From positions 14,966,063 through 15,030,062 of the forward strand of contig NC_135559.1 of assembly GCF_964340395.1 (NCBI RefSeq): a stretch of DNA of 64,000 nt. Direction: 5' to 3'. The number at the start of each line of letters is the position of its first letter. The first letter of the stretch is position 1. Both the position numbers and the translations under genes were made by a program. Source of the stretch: Glandiceps talaboti (lineage: Eukaryota > Hemichordata > Enteropneusta > Spengelidae). The notes below the pieces were generated by a model. The model was not told the DNA's origin, ran no database searches, and saw only the letters and a program-made list of their open reading frames with translations. This document shows positions 57,301 through 64,000 of this stretch, piece by piece.

Positions 57301-57970
57301 AAGAGGTAAACGTTGCACTGCTGTCTAGTGTTCTTGAAGAACACCGAACTTTATTACTTGAGTGGTGGCGTTTACCCTTTACATTTTTAACGTCCAAAAT
57401 TTGAATTAATAGTTCGAATTATTTGGCAATTTGACTTTCCAGTTTAGTTAATTAACCCTGATGTTTATAGTGTTGACGCTGTTCACTTTATGTTGTAAAA
57501 TCGAACTCTATGACTTTTTACAGTTCTGTTTTCTACTGAGTGATAGTCTCCTGGTAAATGGGGTGGTTGAACTGGCAAGCTTTCTCGGAGTGAACTTAGC
57601 AAATGTTCTCTCACAATAGGTATAACATTGAGCCTACTACGAAGGTCAAGTTTAATAGCGAAGTCACTATGTTATAGGTGTTATAAGTCACTCTGTAAGT
57701 TAAAGTTGTTATTCTTCATGCAAGTTAATATAATTCACCATTGACTTTACCAATCAAATGTATTCACCAGCTAGCATGTCTGTCTTGGTCTATCACAGCT
57801 GCAACGAACAACGAACCACGTGATAGCTTCTATGCTACATTGGGACCATATCAATATCACGGAACTAGATCTTTTTTACTTTTCAGCAGAGGCTGGGCGT
57901 CAAGCCAAATAGGCGCCCCCCCCGACTCCAAACTCTCTTTTTACGTGTATCTTTCAAGTTATTACATATA

Positions 57971-58062
<92 letters not shown>
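57971..58062. repeat. (TA)n microsatellite
   Basis: About 45 TA units without interruption. From 58065 to 59130 nothing was recognised. Confidence 0.97.
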
Positions 58063-58067
<5 letters not shown>

Positions 58068-59135
58068 GCATGTTCCATAGTCGTCGTGAAAAGGACAGAA
58101 TCCATACTTTTATTTGCGTTTTTACTTTTCTCGATACAACTTGCAACATACGTTTGAACGATGGGGAACACGATCGTTAATATGAAGGACATGCTACAAG
58201 TCTCGCCGTCCAAACAAACTATAAATGATTAAAATAACGGGATTTCTTATCTCAGCGTCTGTCAGTGACGTCATCGGATTATCTTTACGTCATCACTTTG
58301 TTGAGATTAACCTCAGACCACTTTAGGGATTAACTTATAATGTTAGAGGCTTTGGGGCTTTTAGAGTCACCAAGCAGGGAACAAAGGCACGACTGCTTTT
58401 ATCTTAGCTGCATTACATTATGCTTTATAGGGGACACAGAAAAGTCATTTTCACAAATGTTAAGAGACAAGCGACTTTAATCTATATTAGTAATATAATT
58501 GTTTATTATAGTGACATGAGGTTTACCTGAAAAGTTTACATTGACAAGAAAAAGAACAATAATAACACCTCCCAGCCCAACAAGTGGACTTATAAGTCAC
58601 CTCAACAGTAATTTACAAAACAAAAGGTAGTCAAACAGCTAAGCACAGAAATTCAAATAACAAGTCAACTTATATAGTCATAACAATGACACATCGGGCT
58701 TAGAAGAGGCCTGGCCTGTTGGACACTGAGTGAGGCTTTCTGGGAAATAGACAAGTTAGGAGCTAATAAACACTACTTTAATTCTTGCCTATACAAGACG
58801 GGGGCTATTATTTTGGACAAGGATGGTAGGTAGGTAGAGTCTATTCGTTCATGAGTCATTTTTACTTGGGTTCCTAACAAGAAATGATAAATCGTATTTT
58901 GGAAATGATGCCAGTTTCACTTTATTTCCCAAAGTCTGTTCTCACACCTTAGCAAAAGACAGTCCTTCGATAATTAGTGTAATTATCTGCCGAGATCAAA
59001 GGAATCTGCGTTAGCGAAATATCTCTCATCAGAATTCATTGGCCAATGCACGGTAATAAAAAGTACGAGGTCTCTGACAATGTTAATTATATCATACACG
59101 AGCCAACAAAAATTATGGAATATAATTATACTCTG

Positions 59136-59375
59136 GTCGTTCTACGTCACGAGAACGCGCCTCTATGTCACAACAACGTGTGTCTACGTCACTGGTTCTG
59201 CTGTGTTCAAAATATGAGTCAAAACGTTCAAATTACCATTACTTTCCCCAATTTTTCTTTGATATTACTGGCGCTGGTATAATTATGTTATTCTCCAATA
59301 TTTTTCTTCATTCAGACCCCTTAGATCACTCGTATTTTCCTTGGCTGAACGAAGAAAAATATTGGGAATAACATC
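59136..59375 (+). repeat. Dispersed repeat family R1, copy 2
   Basis: Matches the 19.4-kb copy from gtcgttctacgtcac through gaagaaaaatattggg. It lacks the left half of the terminal GTGACC hairpin, so it is internally deleted. Confidence 0.65.
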
Positions 59376-60316
59376 TAAGTGTTCGTACGAAGGCAAAATA
59401 TTGTACGTCAAAACTTTGGCCCGACCAGATAAGATTTTATCAATGACTTACACGTCATCACTTAGGAATGCAGGGAGTACTGACGCCTTCAGGTTTTTTT
59501 TATGTTTTTTGTTTATTTTACAAGTATTGATCTGAATATTTGAGTCATTCGAATTTACAATCTTAACTTTTATGACAAAGTTTAGAACTGCTGGCCGTAA
59601 ATTTTATAAGCCTGGAGGTAACCTCCATAATACAAGTAAACTCTTGTTTAACCTTCACATAACATCAACAAATCTTGTTTTACAAGTTTAGAAACATAAC
59701 TTTAGTTACGTTACAAGCAAAAGTACTCCCTAGCCTGCAATTAAATAATACATATAAAGCACCCAAGTCATTTGAAATTATGATGCTTGATTACTACCTG
59801 GAGCGCTGGCTTAGTTAGTTTTGCTTACGAGAAAATAAAAACAAACAAACAACTAACATGTCAACAGTGACAATATATCTGTACGGTAGAGTAATTACAA
59901 GAGTTACGATATGGTCACCTGCCTGCGTAATCACCCTATATGAAATGGTTCTCGTTAGGATCACCCACAACAAGGGGTATCTCTACAATGACCATTTGAA
60001 TATATTGTAATTCTTGTTGCATAGCAACATTGTTGATATTGGTAAGTGCATACCACGTCGTTCATGTTTTTCAGTGTTTACATGTTTTTGTTTGTTTTTG
60101 TTCATTTGTTTATTTTGATTTTCGTAAACTTAACTAACTAAGCCTCAGCTCCCTGTGCGATTCCAAATTATCACCGTCGTTACGGAGCAATGGCGTTCCC
60201 TTGCAACGAGCCTAGAACGCGGTCACACTGGTAAACAAGTTCCCATTCAATTTATCTTATATCATGTAAAAGCCAAGTTATTGTCTTTGAACAGAAAGAA
60301 TGGACTATATACCCTG

Positions 60317-60585
60317 TCCATTCTACGTCACAACAACCCGTGTCTACATGTGGTGCTCGAAATCGCAAATCCAAATGTTCCAAATTGCCTTTATTTTTTC
60401 GTTCAGGATTTTTCATAAATTATGCATGGGGAGGTATAATTATATTATTTCCCAATATTTGTCTTCGTTCCGTCTGAAAGTACTCGTGACCTAAAGTTTG
60501 TCTACCGACTCGTAGTGACAACGCCCCTTAGGTCACTCGTATTTTCCTTGACTGAAAGAAGAAAACTATTGGGGATAATATATCA
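60317..60585 (+). repeat. Dispersed repeat family R1, copy 3
   Basis: Matches the other copies over the ttctacgtcac start and the terminal block caatatttgtcttcg ... ctcgtgacctaaag ... ccccttaggtcactcg ... gaagaaaactattgggg. More diverged in the middle. Confidence 0.65.
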
Positions 60586-60986
60586 ATGTCGTGAGAGAAT
60601 TTTATTTGATTAGAATTTATTAGGTAATAATTTATACAAGTACATATTAAATTACAAATTAAAAAAAATCACCGAGGATAACAAATAAAAGTGTTGTTGT
60701 TATTACAATAGACATGACAGAAAGTGATAAAATACACACTGACGAGACCCGGACAATAAATTTCCACGAAGAAAACCACCTGTTAACCCGTAAACCAGCC
60801 AATCAAAGTCAAGTATCTCGATGTTGATTTATTGCCAAATTTAGTCGTCTCCATGAAGTAATAAAATATTGGTGATCTTGAGAATTTGAGATCATCATTC
60901 TCCAGCAAATCGCCGCTAAAATAGTTAAACAGTTTCACAAGAGAAACTTTTCTCCGTTATATCGTGCCTGGTGCTTGGCGATTCCT

Positions 60987-61000
60987 GTCACCATGGCAAC
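60987..61000. promoter_or_regulatory. RFX X-box
   Basis: GTCACCATGGCAAC fits the X-box consensus, with two half sites two bases apart. RFX factors use it in promoters of ciliary genes, among others. A looser match, GTTGCATAGCAAC, is at 60016-60028. Confidence 0.55.
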
Positions 61001-61137
61001 AAGAAGTTTGCCCGGGTATGTAGGTAATGTTTAGAACGCGTGTGTTTGTTTATATGCTGTACATACCAGGCAGGTGAAATGTACACTACTTTATCACTCT
61101 AACAAGCGTTCTTTTGATTTGATGTTTGATTTCAGGT

Positions 61138-61549
61138 GATTACGTTACACACACAAGAGAGCTACTAAAGAATTTCGTAATCAGTACAACGTGTGGATTT
61201 ATTGTGTTTGAATTATGTATGACCATTGAAATTGACATACGAGATTGCACCTATGCTACGAGTCTAGTCAGAAGGAATTACTACACATCGTAAGAAGTAC
61301 AACGCACCACGTGAAAGGAGACCGTAACACAGTTCAGCCGCGAGGAATTGTGTACATTTCACCCCAAAAATCGAAGTATCGAGTGGCCATAGCTACACAA
61401 CACGGATAACTATCAGCTCGTGACTTATGTTCAACATTTTATGGGACAGCTAGTTTCCTGAATTAACTGTTAGAGTCATCGTCTCAAAGAGAGGCATTAT
61501 ATTGTAACACGGAAGGATTAAGAACTCGAGTTTGTCAGATTTGTTCAAG
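61138..61549 (+). other. Possible non-coding 5' exon of a gene leaving the window to the right
   Basis: A TTTGATTTCAG acceptor ends at 61136-61137 and AAG/GTATGT is a good donor at 61549/61550. Upstream, CCCGG/GTATGT at 61014 could end a first exon just after the X-box. All frames contain stops, so this would be 5' UTR. No coding exon follows inside the window; 61950-64000 shows nothing I recognise. Confidence 0.3.
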
Positions 61550-61883
61550 GTATGTGTAACTATTTTCTCGTTTCAGTAGCTTGTTTGGTAAGCCTTATAT
61601 AGAGTAGAAAGCCGTTACGTACACATGTTGTGTGTAAACGGTTTTCGGCAAAGTCTGGAATTGGTTGTAACTAGATTACAATAAAATCGTAGTGCTTCTC
61701 TTATGATAACGACTGTAGTACCATAATGAGATAATGATATCTGGTGCTGCTTCATGGGAGGGGGAGGGGTGGGAGGGGGCTACATTTTTGAACAAGAATG
61801 GAATGGTTAGTCGGATTCGTGAGATGGCTTGGGTGAATCTAAAGGAATATCTCCCCTCCCCAACTCCAACCCCCACCCCACCC

Positions 61884-61929
<46 letters not shown>
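61884..61929. repeat. (CA)n microsatellite
   Basis: About 22 CA units after a C-rich ccccaccccgc stretch. Confidence 0.97.
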
Positions 61930-61932
<3 letters not shown>

Positions 61933-64000
61933 GTAGAGACAACAAGTAAACAAACTAAAACAACCCGCGTAAACAATCCAACCCCTTATTTATACCTCCA
62001 TGCCATGGAAGTCATCTGATCGCTGAATAAGCTTACCTCCATGAATGTTATCAGACAACTTCCCGATCTTTATGTTTGTTTACAAAACACCTTACCCAGG
62101 TTACATCGTCAAGAAGCTAAGTGGTTGACTCACCACCAGTCGAAAGATCCCCTCAGACAGACAGATCACGAGACTGACATAATGTTTGGTGATTTTTGGA
62201 TCATAATACAGTTACTCAAATTAGAAAAATAATGGAATAATTTCATAAACTTAAATTTTGATAAACTTTTTTATGAAATCTTTTGGTCTCGGCATTTTAA
62301 TATCACAAATTTCCTGGAGCTTGTCACGGTCACGATTCAAGGTTAGTATGTACCATAGGTTATGTCACCAATGTCATATCATTTGTTGACACTGTAACCG
62401 TTTAGATCTAATCGTCATTTGTTACCGGGGGTGTTATCACTTTGCTTTGCAGTGCCCCGAAACGAAATTAGAGTAACTGTTGTGGACCACGTAACCACAG
62501 TCGCGATTCTACGTGCCAGTGTTACGGATGACAAGAATACAAAAGTCTAATATTCGCAAAGTTTTGATGTGACGCGAGGTCACAGTGAACTCTCAGCTGT
62601 CATGAATTGATAAAACTTAGAACAAATGTTTGCATTTCGCGAATAGTATTCTTCTGAGATGACAACATTAAGTTATTATAAGATCAACAGTGTCAAATAA
62701 TGACTAATTACGGGCAGCTGGAAGAACAATGTCGTGATCACATTGTTTAGCTAGTTTTCATATTTGTCAATTTCATAGCAACGAAACTCTTCTGTTTATT
62801 TAGCTACGGTGTTGGTGATTTTATCATCAAATCATTTGAGTATTGTATAATTTATGTTTATAAGATATTTAAATTGGAATAAAGTATGGATTCTTTTTAG
62901 AAGAGAAGCGAGCTGAAGCCTAGGAAACAGTTATGCCTAGTCTAAGAGCGCCCATCTGCTCCCTGGCTACTTCTAAAATGTATGCTGGTTAATTCCCTAA
63001 AGTCCAAGAGATCCCGTGTACAAGTGGAGATATGAGAATGGTTAGGGTATAGTTACATGATCTGTCAGTGTCAGCGAGGTACAGAAGAGGGTAACACCAG
63101 TAGTACGTAAAAATGGTGTAAACATAGTACGAATACCTGTACGGTCTAACAATGCAATTTAATTACAAAAAAAAAACTGATATACAACCCGGATACAACA
63201 AATTTATGAGCAAAGAATATTTGTTATCCGGATGTTCTCAGACGGATAATTTAATTAGGTTTTTAGTTCTTAAAATGTAATTTTGATAACGAACTAGCCT
63301 GTCTACCGTACCGGTGTGATTTGAAGACACTGCATTGTTCTACTATCACCAATAATAACTAATCAACTCCGCTAAAGTCGATCAATAATCAACGTCGTTC
63401 TGATACAACCGGCGAAAAAACACCGGTGAGTTTGCTTGTTTGAGGTACACAGGAATAAGGCAAATTTCATGCAAAGACATACAATGTAATAAGTGTGGGT
63501 AACCTATCAAAGCATAGACCCTCATTGGTGGAGGGTCTATGATCAAATTGTATATATTGAGCTCCATGTAATTGACTAATAGAACGCTGTACATTATAAC
63601 GATGGCGTCCGACTGTTACTGGTACAGTATAACTTCCACAGACATAACAAACTGCCTGAACATACCTCAGAGGCACCCACGGCCACTGTTACTATTTGGT
63701 ATCAATTGTTTTACCTAATTATGTCATTGCATGAAATCTTTCCTTGGCTCACTTCATTCAGGCAAACTCATCGGTATTTTTCATGAGTTGTATGGTACTC
63801 CTGCATGTTTCACATAGTTTGCTATGAACTTGACATATGCCAGGGACACTCTTGTTTGATACAAACTGTCACAAGATTGAGTAAAAAAATCCAGCTCCAG
63901 ACACTAGACCACGGAAAATGTATGCCATACCATGGAAGTGGGAATTCTATATTTTCAAAAAGAAAATATTGTCCAGTGATTATATTTCGACAGCAATATA

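Overview
This is a eukaryotic, metazoan genomic window. It is AT-rich, with multi-exon genes, GT-AG introns, one U12-type AT-AC intron, tRNA-derived SINEs, microsatellites and several DNA-transposon remnants. The Toll-like receptors (TLRs) have a single cysteine-rich LRRCT and no coding introns, and the repeat landscape looks like that of a marine invertebrate. An echinoderm or hemichordate is my best guess, with a lophotrochozoan possible. I cannot fix the species.

Layout. Positions 1-5.2 kb hold no gene I can support: microsatellites, a 33-bp minisatellite and dispersed repeats. Positions 5583-16256 (minus strand) are DKC1 (dyskerin), 11 coding exons and about 536 codons. It is head-to-head, 595 bp ATG to ATG, with ERCC5/XPG on the plus strand at 16852-52660: 13 coding exons, about 1125 codons, all catalytic acidic residues present. 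ERCC5 intron 8 is 23.3 kb and contains a nested antisense cluster of three TLR genes (28302-47761). From 53 to 64 kb I find no convincing protein-coding gene. Near 61 kb there is a perfect RFX X-box and two splice-donor-like signals that may mark the 5' end of a gene running rightwards out of the window.

The TLR cluster arose by segmental duplication and is decaying. Copy A (28.3-31.3 kb) carries a 2-nt deletion frameshift. Copy B (34.4-41.05 kb) is cut twice: by a 5'-truncated LINE tail in its LRR region, and by a 3452-bp DNA element in its TIR domain. That element has a perfect 6-bp target duplication, long inverted arms built of tandem repeats, and a SAM-domain reading frame in its core. 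Copy C (44.8-47.8 kb) is intact, 972 aa. A 2032-bp element flanked by TA (Tc1/mariner-like) sits at the junction of duplication units B and C.

A recurring theme is tandem arrays that abut or contain exon edges. DKC1 intron 8 carries about ten copies of the 3' end of exon 8, all keeping a splice-donor-like site. ERCC5 exons 8 and 9 each have decayed copies of their 5' edge upstream. Other arrays start just after the donors of ERCC5 exons 4 and 6 and at the ERCC5 stop codon.

Functionally, dyskerin (H/ACA pseudouridine synthase) and XPG (nucleotide excision repair 3' endonuclease) are housekeeping genes that probably share a bidirectional promoter. The TLRs are innate immune receptors that would be transcribed against XPG.
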